Source: Sinorhizobium sp. 8-89 (GTDB taxonomy: Bacteria > Pseudomonadota > Alphaproteobacteria > Rhizobiales > Rhizobiaceae). From it: a stretch of 64,000 nucleotides of DNA. The position numbers and the translations under genes were made by a program. Below the pieces are notes generated by a model that worked only from the letters and a program-made list of their open reading frames with translations, did no database searches and was not told the origin of the DNA. Where the stretch lies: contig NZ_JASKLR010000018.1 in NCBI RefSeq assembly GCF_030124325.1, positions 1-64,000 of the forward strand. Direction: 5' to 3'. Within the stretch, counting starts at the first letter, position 1. Each line of letters starts with the position of its first letter. Shown here piece after piece: positions 1-9,403 of this stretch.

Positions 1-3000
1 ATATTCTTGCCCATCCCCTTCCCTTCGTCGGCTTCGCCCAGGCGCGGATGCTGTCGCCGGAAGGTCTCTGCCGGGCCTATGACAATGACGGCGCCGGCTA
101 CGTGCGCGCCGAGGGCGGCGTCGTCTTCGTCCTCCGCCGCTCGGATCGGGCGCGCCGCGAACGCGACCGGAGCTACGCCAGGATCGTCGCTACCGGGGTA
201 AACTCGGCCGGCCGGACGAACGGCATCTCGCTACCCTCGCGCGAGGCGCAGGCCAATTTGCTCAGGGCAATCTACGAAGGCAACGGGATCGACGCCAACC
301 AGGTCGCCTTTGTCGAAGGCCATGGCACGGGCACGAAAGTGGGCGACCCGGCGGAAGTGTGGTCCATCGGCACGGTCATTGGCGCCAAGCGCCGGGCGCC
401 GGTGCCGATCGGCTCCATCAAGTCGAATATCGGTCACACCGAGCCGGCCTCCGGCCTCTTCGGCATGATGAAGGCCGTTCTGGCGCTCGAACACAACTAC
501 CTGCCGGCATCGCTGCACTTCGATACGCCGAACGAGCACATCGATTTCGACGGACTGAACGTCCGCGTCACCGCCAACCCGATCGAGCTGCTCAAGGGCA
601 AGCGTGCACGCCTTGCCGGCATCAACTCCTTCGGCTTCGGCGGCGCCAACGCGCACGTGGTCATCAGCGACCCGGAGGCGATACAGGAAGAAAAGGCCGC
701 GCCAGCATCGGCAGGTCACGTGTTTCTGGCCAGCGCCCATACCCTCTCGAGCCTCGAGAACCTGCTGAAGGAATACAAGGCAAGCTTTGCGAGTGCCTCG
801 AAGGAAGAGGCCCGCGCAATCATCGCCGCCTCAGGCGCAAACCGTACCCATATGCGCCATCGCTTCGCCGCGCGCAGCGATCACCCCGAAGATATCGTGC
901 GGGCGATTGCCAGCCATCTGGAGAAGCCTGGCTCCGACATCGGCGAATTGGGCGAAGCCCCGGTGAAGGATGCTAAAGTCGCATTCGTCTTCTCGGGCAA
1001 CGGCTCTCAGTGGGCCGGCATGGGCGTCGAAGCCTTCCGCGAGAACCTGCATTTCCGCCAGTCCTTCACTTCCGTCAGCGCGCTCTTCAAGTTCCACTCC
1101 GACATTGTCCTGACGGATCTGCTGACGGATCCAGACCTCGACAAGAAGCTCTCGGATACGAAGATCGCGCAGCCGCTGCTTTTTGCAGTGCAGGCTGCTC
1201 TTTCCGACTCGCTCGTTGCGATGGGCGTCAAGCCGCTGGCGGTCTTCGGCCACTCGGTTGGCGAGATTGCCGCCGCATATGCAGCCGGTGCCTTGTCGCT
1301 CGTCGATGCCGTGTCGATCGTGGCCAAGCGGTCGCTGCATCAGGATCTCCTGGCCGGGCAGGGAACGATGGCGGCCGTCATGCTCGGCGAGGAGGCGGCC
1401 CAGGCCTTCGCGCAGGACCGCGGCCTCAACGAACTCTGCGTCGCAGCCGTCAACGCGCATAATTCGGTCACGATGTCCGGCCCGGCGCACGAAATTGCCG
1501 CCTTCCGCGACGCCGCACGCAAGGCCAAGATCCCGGTCCAGATCCTCGATATCAACTATCCGTTCCACCATCCGGTCATCGACCAGGCAAAGCAGGCCTT
1601 CCTTTCCGATATTCCGGACATCGCCCCGCGGCGTACGGAGCTGACCTATCTCTCCACCGTAACGGGCGCTGCACTCGACGGAACGCAGCTCGACCCGGAC
1701 TATTGGTGGAAAAATGTCCGTGAACCGGTCCGCTTCCAGGCTGCCGCGGAGGCGGCGCTCGAACTCGGCTGCCGGCTCTTCATCGAAATTTCCCCGCGCC
1801 CGATCCTGGCTTCCTATGTCAAGGAAACGATCAAGCAGGCGGCCCTCCCGGCAGCGGTCGTGCCGACATTGCTCCGGGACGTCGGCCAGAGCGGTCACGA
1901 TCCGATTTCCGCGTCGATGGCGCGCGCCGTCGCGCACGGTGCGGCGGTTGACCGGCCGCGCGTCTACGGAAAGCGCAACGCTTTTGTCGAATTGCCGATT
2001 CTGCCCTTCGAACCGGTAGAACTGCGGCCCGCGACCACGACCGATGCCACCGACCTCTTCGGCCGTTCCGCCAAGCCTTTTCGTTTGACGGGCTGGCGCA
2101 GCGACCCCAACAGCGGGAGCTGGAAGAACCACGTCGATGCGCATCTCTTCCCCGATCTTGCCGAGCATGTCGTCGACGGCAAGCCCATCCTGCCGGGCAG
2201 CGGCTTCATCGAGGTGGCAGTCTCCGCCGCGCAGCAATATTACGGCAGTGACGAGGTCGAGATCACCAATCTGGAGATCGTTCGTCCGCTGGAACTTGCC
2301 GACAGCCGCATCATGGAGCTCTCGACCGTCCTGTCCCCCGAGACAGGCGACATCGAAATCCGCTCGCGCGAGCGCCTCTCGGAGGACGACTGGACGGTTC
2401 ACGCCGTTGCGCGAAGCCGCAAGCCCGTTCCCGGAAAGAACAATGCCTCTCGTTCCCTCGCCGGCATGGCGAAAACGGCCAGCGTGGATCCATCGAAAGC
2501 CTACGAGACGGCGAAGCAGTTTGGGCTCGACTATGGCCCGAGCTTCCAGCTGCTTTCAAAGGCTGTGGCCTATGGTGACCGGATCATTGACGTCGAGCTA
2601 AAGGCGCCGGGCACAGCGGGACATCCGCTTGTCACCTATGCCCTTCATCCAATCTCCGTCGACGCCACGTTCCACGGGCTCGTTGCACTCTTCGATCGCT
2701 TCACGGGCGACAAGGGTGGCGCGCCTTACATTCCGGTACGCTTCGGTTCGGTGCACGTCGTCAACGCCGGACGGCCGATCGCCCGCGCCACGATCGAGAT
2801 CGAGCGCGTCAGCGCCAACTCGATCAAGGCGAGGTTCCACTTCTTCGACAAGTCGGGCGAAGCCATCGCACATTTCGACGATTGTCGTTTCCGCCGCACT
2901 TATTTGCGCAAGCACAAGACGCTCGACGGGCTTTCCTTCCACTACGAGCCGGTGCTCTCGGACACGGTGCTGCCCAACATGCAGCCGCCCGCGCCGTTGC

Positions 3001-6000
3001 CGCCGCTGCTGACGATGCCTGCCGGTGCCGATCACAGCGTGGACAATGCGACCTTGCTGTTTAATGCTGCGATCTACCGCGCCTGCCAGGAAATCGCGCT
3101 GAGGCTCGCAAGGGGAGGCACGACCATCCGCGGCGATGCTCTGCCCGGTGATTTCGCCTTCCAGTGTTTCCTGACAAACTGCCTCTACGTACTGGAGGAT
3201 GCCGGGCTCAGCGAACATCACAATGGTATCTGGACGGTTGCACGAGAGTTCAGCCTTCCCGCTGTCGCGGAAATCCTCGGCGAACTCTATGGCGAGCGTC
3301 CCGATCGCGCGGTCGAAGCCGTGCTCATTAACAATGCCTATGCCGAAGCCTTAAGCCGGCTCGACGCGCTTTTCGCGGCCGCGCCGGATGGCGACCACAT
3401 ACCCTCCTCCGGCGCGGGCTTCATCAGCGACGCGACGCTCGACCACCAGGCCGTTCATTCCGTCGCGAGCCGGCTACGCATGGAGCAGGTCCTCGGCGCG
3501 ACCGAACGAGCACTGGCTGCGCAAACGACAGGCATCCCCTTACGTATTGTCGAATTCGGAAGCGTTTCGACCGGCTTCACGCGTCGGCTCGCCGATTTGG
3601 CAGCTCGTCACGGGGCGGGCCTGATCGTTGCCGAACCGCGTGACAATGCCCAGCGCAACCTTGAGATCGCATTCGAGAACGATGCTCATGTGCGCATTCT
3701 CAAGAAAAGCGACTTCGCGGCGATCGCGCCCTTCGATCTCGCCGTCAGCGCCTCGGACAACCTTTACTATCTGATCGAAGACGAAGTCGCGCTTCGCACG
3801 GCATTGCGCTCAGCGCTGCGCGAGGGCGGTGCCCTGGCCGCCGCAGTGAGTGCGCCCTCGATTTTCGGCGACTTCGCTCTCGGGCTGTCCGACGGCTGGT
3901 TTGCTCGCAGCCAGACGGCGGAGTTCCCCATCGGCAATCTTGCCGCAGTACCGCATTGGCAGAAATGCCTGACGGATCTCGGACTGCGCGACATCAGCGT
4001 CGCGGACCATGAGTGCGCACACGGCAACATCATTCTGCTCGAAGCCCGCGGCGCGGCCGCGACGACGACGTCCGCCGAGCCGGCCCAGGCAAGCAGGACC
4101 CTTGCAGGCCCCTATCTGCTCCTTCAGGTAGAGGGCGCGCCACGAGCGGCATCGATGCCTGAAAATGCCGTGCCCGTCTCGCTGCCAGGCGACATGGCGG
4201 CCGACGTTACAACACTGCGGACAGCACTCAGCGCGCTCGGCGAAAATCCTGTTCGTGCAGTGCTCGTTTCGCCGACGACGCATCACGCGAGTGATACCGA
4301 TTCCGCCTCGCTGCAAGCTCATGTGCTTGCGCTTAGCGCCTTCGCTGAAGCGCTGAGGCAGCATGTCGGAGACGCCGACCCGTCCGCCGACGACCGCCCT
4401 CGCCTGGTACTCGTTGCTCCCGGCGGCGCGCCGGTTACCTCCCCGGCAAATGGCGTCGACTTCAGTTCCGGCCTGAATTCCGGTCTGTGGGCGTTCGCTC
4501 GCGTTCTGCAGAACGAATACGAATCCCTCGACGTCCATTCGCTCGATCTTGCCGGCCGCGAGGCCGGCCCGGAGGATGGCATCGCGTCGGCGCTGTCTCT
4601 GTTGACGGTCTCCGGTTCAAATCGCGAATGGTTGCTCGACGGGACCACGGGATTGCTCTCGGAAATCCGCGCCGTTCCCGGTCCCGCCATCAGCACTGAA
4701 GGTAAGACGAGCGCCTTTGCAGCGGCGACCATCCGCCAGCGCGTCAGCTCTCAGGTTGCCAGCATCGCCTGGGAAGAGAGTGATGTACCGCAAGCCGGAC
4801 AGGGCGAGATCGTCGTCGCGGTCGCTGCTACCGGCCTGAACTTCCGCGACGTGATGTGGGCCATGGGCCTTCTTCCCGAGGAAGCGCTCGAAGATGGTTT
4901 TGCCGGCGCAACGATCGGCATGGAGCTTTCCGGCCATGTCGTCGCCGTCGGCGAAGGCGTCGACGACCTCGCGGTCGGCGACGCGGTCATGGCGATTGCA
5001 CCTTCGGCATTCTCGACGCACGCGGTCGTTTCCCGGGCGGGCGTTGCCAAGCTGCCGCGGACCATCAGCCCCGTGGCAGCAGCCACCGTGCCCGTCGCCT
5101 TCCTTACGGCCTATTATGCGATGGTCGAGCTCGGGCGCATCCAGGCGGGAGAGACGATCCTCATCCACGGCGCTGCCGGCGGCGTCGGTCTGGCCGCCCT
5201 CCAGGTCGCCAAGCTCAAGGGCGCCAAGGTCATAGCGACAGCTGGAACGCGTGAAAAACGGCGCTTCCTTGCGATGCTCGGAGCCGATCACGTCTTCGAT
5301 TCGCGGTCGCTCGGTTTCGTCAACGACGTGCGCGCCGTCACCGGCGGAGAGGGCGTCGATCTGGTGCTGAACTCGCTTTTCGCCGAGGCGATGGAGCAAA
5401 GCCTCGCTCTGGTGAAGCCGTTCGGCCGATTCCTGGAGCTCGGCAAGCGCGACTATTACGCCGACAGCAAGATCGGTTTGCGGCCGTTCCGACGGAACGT
5501 CAGCTATTTCGGCATCGATGCCGACCAGCTTCTCGTCAACGCGCCTGAGCTCACCAAGCGCATCTTCATGGAAATCGGGGCGCTTTTCGAGGAAGGCAAG
5601 CTGACGCCGCTTCCTTACCGCGCGTTCGATTTCGACGAAATCGGCAACGCCTTCCGGCTGATGCAGAATGCCGGCCACATCGGCAAGATCGTCGTGCTGC
5701 CGCCGGTCGCCGGCAAGCACGAAATTGCCGCGAAGACGCACAAGGGCGTGAAGGTCGATCCGGACGGCATTCATCTCGTCGTCGGCGGTATTGGCGGTTT
5801 CGGTCTCGCAGCCGCCAACTGGCTGGTCGAGAAGGGTGCACGCAGGGTTGCGTTGTGCTCCCGCCGCGGTCAGCCGGACGCGGAAACGAGTGCGATGATC
5901 GCGCGGTGGAAGAAGGCAGGCGTATCAGCCTCGCTTCACGCCTGCGACATCACCGACGCTGCTGCAGTGGAGGGGCTTCTCGCGGCGCTTCGCGCCGAGG

Positions 6001-6944
6001 CGCCGCTGCGTTCCGTCGTCCATGCTGCGATGGTGCTGGACGACGCCCTGATCAGCAATCTCAACCGTGAACGCAACCGGCCGGTGATAGACACGAAGGC
6101 CAAGGGCGCTGCAATCCTCGACCGGCTGACGCGTGACGACCAGCTCGACAACTTCATCCTGTTTTCCTCGGCAACGACGCTCGTCGGCAACCCGGGACAG
6201 GCCAACTACGTCGCTGCCAACGGCTACCTCGAAGGCCTTGCCCGCGCCCGACGCGCGGAGGGCCTCGCGGGCCTGGCGGTCGGCTTCGGCGCGATCGCGG
6301 ATGCCGGTTATCTCGTGCAGAACACCGATGTGAACGATCTTCTGGCCAAACGCATCGGCAAGACCGCTTTGAAGGCTCAGGTGGCGCTGGACATGGTCGA
6401 AAGCCACATCGCCTCGGATCCGGGCACCGTCGATGCCGCAGTCGTGATGATTTCGGAGATCGACTGGGCGGCCGCGCGCAACCTGCCGGTTGCCCGCAAT
6501 GCGCTCTTCGAGGTAATCCTGCGCAGTGCGGATCAGCATTCTTCCGGCGCCGAGGGCATGCAGATGGACCTCGTCGCAATGATCGAGGGGAAGTCGCCGC
6601 AGGAGGCGGAGGACATTCTGTTCGACCTGGTGGCAGGCGAGATCGCCGCAATCCTTCGGGTTTCGAAGGACACGGTGACCCGCAGCAAGATCCTGAAGGA
6701 AATCGGCCTGGACAGCCTGATGGCGGTGGAACTCGGCATGAGCTTCCAGCAGAACACCGGTTTCGACATGCCCTTGAGCGGCGTCGCCGACAATACCACG
6801 GTGGGCGATGTTGCGCGCAAGCTCCATGAAAAGGTAAGCAAGCGCGATCAGGGTGACGATAGCGAGGCAGCCGACGACCGGCTCGTAAGCGAACTTGCGC
6901 AGCGCCATGCCGAAGCCGACAGGGAAAAAGCACTGAGCCAATGA
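1..6944 (+). CDS. rkpA: Type I polyketide/fatty-acid megasynthase RkpA (5' end outside window)
   Basis: Large iterative synthase expected to build the acyl chain of the lipid needed for capsular (K antigen) polysaccharide. The reading frame is open from base 3, so the gene starts upstream and the ketosynthase cysteine is not visible. Domains by nucleotide: end of KS with both histidine motifs (HGTGT near 320, NIGH near 430); acyltransferase about 970-1900 with GHSVG at 1248; dehydratase about 2070-2920 with HVVDGKPILP at 2167; a degenerate methyltransferase-like segment about 3430-3860 (VEFGSVSTGF replaces the SAM-binding glycine motif); enoylreductase about 4690-5710 (HGAAGGVG at 5166); ketoreductase about 5750-6320 (VGGIGGFG, NYVAANG); ACP about 6600-6830 with GLDSL serine at 6714. 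There is no thioesterase: about 40 charged residues follow the ACP. The order resembles animal FAS and highly reducing fungal PKS. The stop overlaps rkpG by 4 bp. Symbol rests on the rkpAGHIJ order. Confidence 0.9.
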   Translation, partial: ILAHPLPFVGFAQARMLSPEGLCRAYDNDGAGYVRAEGGVVFVLRRSDRARRERDRSYARIVATGVNSAGRTNGISLPSREAQANLLRAIYEGNGIDANQVAFVEGHGTGTKVGDPAEVWSIGTVIGAKRRAPVPIGSIKSNIGHTEPASGLFGMMKAVLALEHNYLPASLHFDTPNEHIDFDGLNVRVTANPIELLKGKRARLAGINSFGFGGANAHVVISDPEAIQEEKAAPASAGHVFLASAHTLSSLENLLKEYKASFASASKEEARAIIAASGANRTHMRHRFAARSDHPEDIVRAIASHLEKPGSDIGELGEAPVKDAKVAFVFSGNGSQWAGMGVEAFRENLHFRQSFTSVSALFKFHSDIVLTDLLTDPDLDKKLSDTKIAQPLLFAVQAALSDSLVAMGVKPLAVFGHSVGEIAAAYAAGALSLVDAVSIVAKRSLHQDLLAGQGTMAAVMLGEEAAQAFAQDRGLNELCVAAVNAHNSVTMSGPAHEIAAFRDAARKAKIPVQILDINYPFHHPVIDQAKQAFLSDIPDIAPRRTELTYLSTVTGAALDGTQLDPDYWWKNVREPVRFQAAAEAALELGCRLFIEISPRPILASYVKETIKQAALPAAVVPTLLRDVGQSGHDPISASMARAVAHGAAVDRPRVYGKRNAFVELPILPFEPVELRPATTTDATDLFGRSAKPFRLTGWRSDPNSGSWKNHVDAHLFPDLAEHVVDGKPILPGSGFIEVAVSAAQQYYGSDEVEITNLEIVRPLELADSRIMELSTVLSPETGDIEIRSRERLSEDDWTVHAVARSRKPVPGKNNASRSLAGMAKTASVDPSKAYETAKQFGLDYGPSFQLLSKAVAYGDRIIDVELKAPGTAGHPLVTYALHPISVDATFHGLVALFDRFTGDKGGAPYIPVRFGSVHVVNAGRPIARATIEIERVSANSIKARFHFFDKSGEAIAHFDDCRFRRTYLRKHKTLDGLSFHYEPVLSDTVLPNMQPPAPLPPLLTMPAGADHSVDNATLLFNAAIYRACQEIALRLARGGTTIRGDALPGDFAFQCFLTNCLYVLEDAGLSEHHNGIWTVAREFSLPAVAEILGELYGERPDRAVEAVLINNAYAEALSRLDALFAAAPDGDHIPSSGAGFISDATLDHQAVHSVASRLRMEQVLGATERALAAQTTGIPLRIVEFGSVSTGFTRRLADLAARHGAGLIVAEPRDNAQRNLEIAFENDAHVRILKKSDFAAIAPFDLAVSASDNLYYLIEDEVALRTALRSALREGGALAAAVSAPSIFGDFALGLSDGWFARSQTAEFPIGNLAAVPHWQKCLTDLGLRDISVADHECAHGNIILLEARGAAATTTSAEPAQASRTLAGPYLLLQVEGAPRAASMPENAVPVSLPGDMAADVTTLRTALSALGENPVRAVLVSPTTHHASDTDSASLQAHVLALSAFAEALRQHVGDADPSADDRPRLVLVAPGGAPVTSPANGVDFSSGLNSGLWAFARVLQNEYESLDVHSLDLAGREAGPEDGIASALSLLTVSGSNREWLLDGTTGLLSEIRAVPGPAISTEGKTSAFAAATIRQRVSSQVASIAWEESDVPQAGQGEIVVAVAATGLNFRDVMWAMGLLPEEALEDGFAGATIGMELSGHVVAVGEGVDDLAVGDAVMAIAPSAFSTHAVVSRAGVAKLPRTISPVAAATVPVAFLTAYYAMVELGRIQAGETILIHGAAGGVGLAALQVAKLKGAKVIATAGTREKRRFLAMLGADHVFDSRSLGFVNDVRAVTGGEGVDLVLNSLFAEAMEQSLALVKPFGRFLELGKRDYYADSKIGLRPFRRNVSYFGIDADQLLVNAPELTKRIFMEIGALFEEGKLTPLPYRAFDFDEIGNAFRLMQNAGHIGKIVVLPPVAGKHEIAAKTHKGVKVDPDGIHLVVGGIGGFGLAAANWLVEKGARRVALCSRRGQPDAETSAMIARWKKAGVSASLHACDITDAAAVEGLLAALRAEAPLRSVVHAAMVLDDALISNLNRERNRPVIDTKAKGAAILDRLTRDDQLDNFILFSSATTLVGNPGQANYVAANGYLEGLARARRAEGLAGLAVGFGAIADAGYLVQNTDVNDLLAKRIGKTALKAQVALDMVESHIASDPGTVDAAVVMISEIDWAAARNLPVARNALFEVILRSADQHSSGAEGMQMDLVAMIEGKSPQEAEDILFDLVAGEIAAILRVSKDTVTRSKILKEIGLDSLMAVELGMSFQQNTGFDMPLSGVADNTTVGDVARKLHEKVSKRDQGDDSEAADDRLVSELAQRHAEADREKALSQ

Positions 6945-8356
6945 GCAACGACGGAAACGGCCAGACCTTCTCCAAGATGAACAGCAGCCTCAAGGAGAAC
7001 CTGCTGGACAGGATGAGGAACACGCACCAGTCGTCCGAGCGCAACCGCATGGCGCGCTCGGAACGGGAGTTGCCGGCCGCTCCCCGTCGCCGACAGGCCC
7101 GCTTTGAGGATCTTCCCGAATATAAACAGGTGCTCACGCAAAAATTCGCGAGCGAGCAACTGGGTATCGCCAACCCTTTCTATCGGGCACACCAGGCGGC
7201 CGCCGGCGCAACCACCGTGATCGACGGCCGCAAGCTGATCAACTTCGCCTCCTACGATTATCTCGGTTTGAACCGGCACGCCCACGTGCTGGACAGGGCA
7301 CGCGACACGATCGAGTCGTTCGGGATCTCCGCTTCGGCGAGCAGGCTCGTTGCCGGCGAGCGGCCCGTGCATGTCGAGCTCGAGGAAAAGATCGCGCGCT
7401 TCTATGGCGTCGAAGCGGCGGTTTGCTTCGTCAGCGGCTATCTCACCAACGTTGCCGCCATCAGTTGCCTGATGGGGCCCAAGGATCTCGTCATCCACGA
7501 CGAGTTCATCCACAACAGCGCGCTCGCAGGCATCAAGCTTTCCGGCGCGACGCGCCGCCTCTTCAAGCACAACGACACCGCCGATCTCGAACACGTACTG
7601 CGTACCGTTTCCGGCGACTATCGTCACATCATGGTCATCGTCGAAGGCATCTACTCGATGGACGGCGATGTCGCGAATCTTCCTACACTGCTGAAGCTCA
7701 AGGCCGAATATGGCTTCTGGCTGATGGTCGATGAGGCTCATTCGCTCGGCGTTCTCGGGCGGCACGGCAAGGGGCTGGCCGAACACTTCGGTGTCGACCC
7801 CCACGAGATCGACATCTGGATGGGAACGTTGTCGAAAACCACCTCGAGCTGCGGCGGTTATATTGCCGGCAGCGAGGCATTGGCGGCGGTGCTCAAGGCA
7901 TCCGCCGGCGGCTTCGTCTACAGTGTCGGTCTGGCACCTGTGCTCGGAGCATCGGCGGTCGCAAGTCTCGATATCCTCGAACGCGAGCCCGAACGCACCG
8001 CGGCGCTGAGGCGCAACGGCAGCCTGTTCCTCAAGCTCGCGAAGGAGACCGGTCTTGACACCGGTTTGAGCGGCGGCTTCTCGGTCGTTCCCGTCATTGT
8101 CGGCGATTCGCTCCGCGCCGTGCAGCTCTCCAACGATCTGCTGGCGGCGGGCGTCAACGTGCTGCCGATCATCCATCCCGCCGTGCCCGAAGGATTGGCG
8201 CGACTGCGCTTCTTCATCACCAGCGACCACACCGAAGAGCAGATCCGCCGGACCGTCGCGCTCACCGCCGAGCGCCTCAAGGATTTGACCGAACGGAATT
8301 TCGGGCTTGGCGGCGTCGACATCGAGCAGATGTTGAAGGCGCTCTCGGCGCGTTAG
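6941..8356 (+). CDS. rkpG: Alpha-oxoamine synthase RkpG (PLP acyltransferase)
   Basis: A 471-residue PLP enzyme of the alpha-oxoamine synthase family (serine palmitoyltransferase, 8-amino-7-oxononanoate synthase, KBL). These enzymes condense an acyl thioester with an amino acid, releasing CO2 and an aminoketone. Visible signatures are DEFIHNSALAGIKLSGA, the VDEAHSLG aspartate/histidine motif and the Schiff-base lysine in GTLSKT (K299). About 65 residues precede the conserved core, longer than in simple family members. The ATG overlaps the rkpA stop (ATGA), implying translational coupling to the ACP-terminated megasynthase. Its natural acyl donor is therefore probably the RkpA ACP; that is inference. 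The amino acid substrate cannot be read from the sequence. Confidence 0.88.
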   Translation: MSNDGNGQTFSKMNSSLKENLLDRMRNTHQSSERNRMARSERELPAAPRRRQARFEDLPEYKQVLTQKFASEQLGIANPFYRAHQAAAGATTVIDGRKLINFASYDYLGLNRHAHVLDRARDTIESFGISASASRLVAGERPVHVELEEKIARFYGVEAAVCFVSGYLTNVAAISCLMGPKDLVIHDEFIHNSALAGIKLSGATRRLFKHNDTADLEHVLRTVSGDYRHIMVIVEGIYSMDGDVANLPTLLKLKAEYGFWLMVDEAHSLGVLGRHGKGLAEHFGVDPHEIDIWMGTLSKTTSSCGGYIAGSEALAAVLKASAGGFVYSVGLAPVLGASAVASLDILEREPERTAALRRNGSLFLKLAKETGLDTGLSGGFSVVPVIVGDSLRAVQLSNDLLAAGVNVLPIIHPAVPEGLARLRFFITSDHTEEQIRRTVALTAERLKDLTERNFGLGGVDIEQMLKALSAR

Positions 8357-8359
8357 ACT

Positions 8360-8455
8360 ATTTTCATTGTTTCATTGAAATGGCGGAATGATCTAACGCT
8401 TTGAAACGACACAATTCCGGACGAAAGCCCGTTATACATCTCTGCTGGAAGCGCC
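8360..8455 (-). repeat. Intergenic repeat, family B (copy 1), between rkpG and rkpH
   Basis: The complement of this stretch matches the element at 29205-29305 along most of its length: shared blocks include TTTCGTCCGGAATTG-like, TTTCAAAG and a GATCATT hairpin arm. It occupies most of the 139 bp between rkpG and rkpH. No T-run follows, so a simple terminator is unlikely. Copy assignment was made by eye. Confidence 0.6.
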
Positions 8456-8495
8456 CTGGAAACCTCTGCCCCTAAGCCGCAGGCGGAACCTGAGA

Positions 8496-9299
8496 ATGAC
8501 CCATGTGATCATCACCGGTGGCTCCAGCGGCATAGGCCTGGAACTTGCATTGATCTACGCGAGCCGCGGCGCGCGACTTTCACTCATTGCGCGCTCCCCC
8601 GATCTTCTCGAACAGGCCAGGCGAAAGCTCATCTCGGAGCACGGCGCAGAGCCCGGAGAGATCCGCGTCGAGGCGGCCGATGTTGCCCAGGAGGAAGAAA
8701 TCGAGGCTGCCGTTCGGCGTTGCGTCGAAGCCTTCGGCCCGTGCGATATTCTCGTGACCTCGGCCGGCATCGTCGAACCGGCTCCTTTCGAGGAACAGCA
8801 AAGCGCGGCCTTCCGCCGCCAGATGGAAACGAATTTTTCGGGCACGGTCCACACGGTGCGCGCCGTCTATGCCGACATGAAGCGACGGCGCAGAGGAAAG
8901 ATCATGATGATCTCATCGGGCGCCGGCCTCATCGGCATTTATGGCTATTCCGCCTATTGCGCGTCGAAATTCGCGCTCCACGGTTTTGCCCAGGCGCTGC
9001 GCAGCGAGGCGCGGAGACACGATGTGCAGATATCGGTAAGCTTCCCGCCGGATACGCAAACGCCGCAGTTCGAGCGCGAGTTCTCCCTGCGTCCGCGCGA
9101 GGCGAATGTCGTAATGGGGACCGTCCGGCCATGGCCGGCCGATGCCGTCGCCCGCAGGATCGCCGCAGGCATCGACCAGCAGCGCTTCGAGGTTTACTTC
9201 GGCACAACCCTGTTTCTGCTCGGCCGGTTCGCCCCTGCCGTAAGGCCGCTTATCAACTGGTGGCTCGATCGGGCGATCGCACGCGGTAGTGGACGGTGA
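8496..9299 (+). CDS. rkpH: Short-chain dehydrogenase RkpH, 3-ketosphinganine-reductase-like
   Basis: A 267-residue classical SDR. Cofactor motif GGSSGIG lies at residues 8-14 and the catalytic YxxxK is Y154/K158, with the serine in MISSGAG near residue 140. The segment VSFPPDTQTP resembles the signature of 3-ketodihydrosphingosine reductases, and the family is known to reduce the 3-keto group of an aminoketone made by serine palmitoyltransferase. Placed directly after the oxoamine synthase rkpG, it probably reduces the RkpG product to an amino alcohol. It is separated from rkpG by a repeat, so it may have some independent expression. The ATG at 8496 gives a normal N-terminal Rossmann start. 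Alternative: a generic 3-ketoacyl reductase. Confidence 0.85.
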   Translation: MTHVIITGGSSGIGLELALIYASRGARLSLIARSPDLLEQARRKLISEHGAEPGEIRVEAADVAQEEEIEAAVRRCVEAFGPCDILVTSAGIVEPAPFEEQQSAAFRRQMETNFSGTVHTVRAVYADMKRRRRGKIMMISSGAGLIGIYGYSAYCASKFALHGFAQALRSEARRHDVQISVSFPPDTQTPQFEREFSLRPREANVVMGTVRPWPADAVARRIAAGIDQQRFEVYFGTTLFLLGRFAPAVRPLINWWLDRAIARGSGR

Positions 9300-9403
9300 C
9301 GCCCGATATGTCGGACCGCGCTTGTGCCGGCCCGAGATAGGATTTAAGTGTCAGGCGATTGCCGTGCTGCCGAGGCGCGACCGAATGGCCTGAAGGTAAC
9401 CGT

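Noticed and set aside
831-2402. Long open frame on the minus strand across rkpA (523 codons)
   Set aside because: It is antisense to conserved AT and DH domains; such frames are common opposite GC-rich genes, and the translation has no recognisable domain.
4617-5774. 385-codon minus-strand frame opposite the RkpA enoylreductase
   Set aside because: Product is Asp/Arg/His-rich without motifs; the plus strand carries the intact reductase motifs.
6848-8230. 460-codon minus-strand frame opposite rkpG
   Set aside because: Shadow of the GC-rich PLP enzyme; no start signals or domain.
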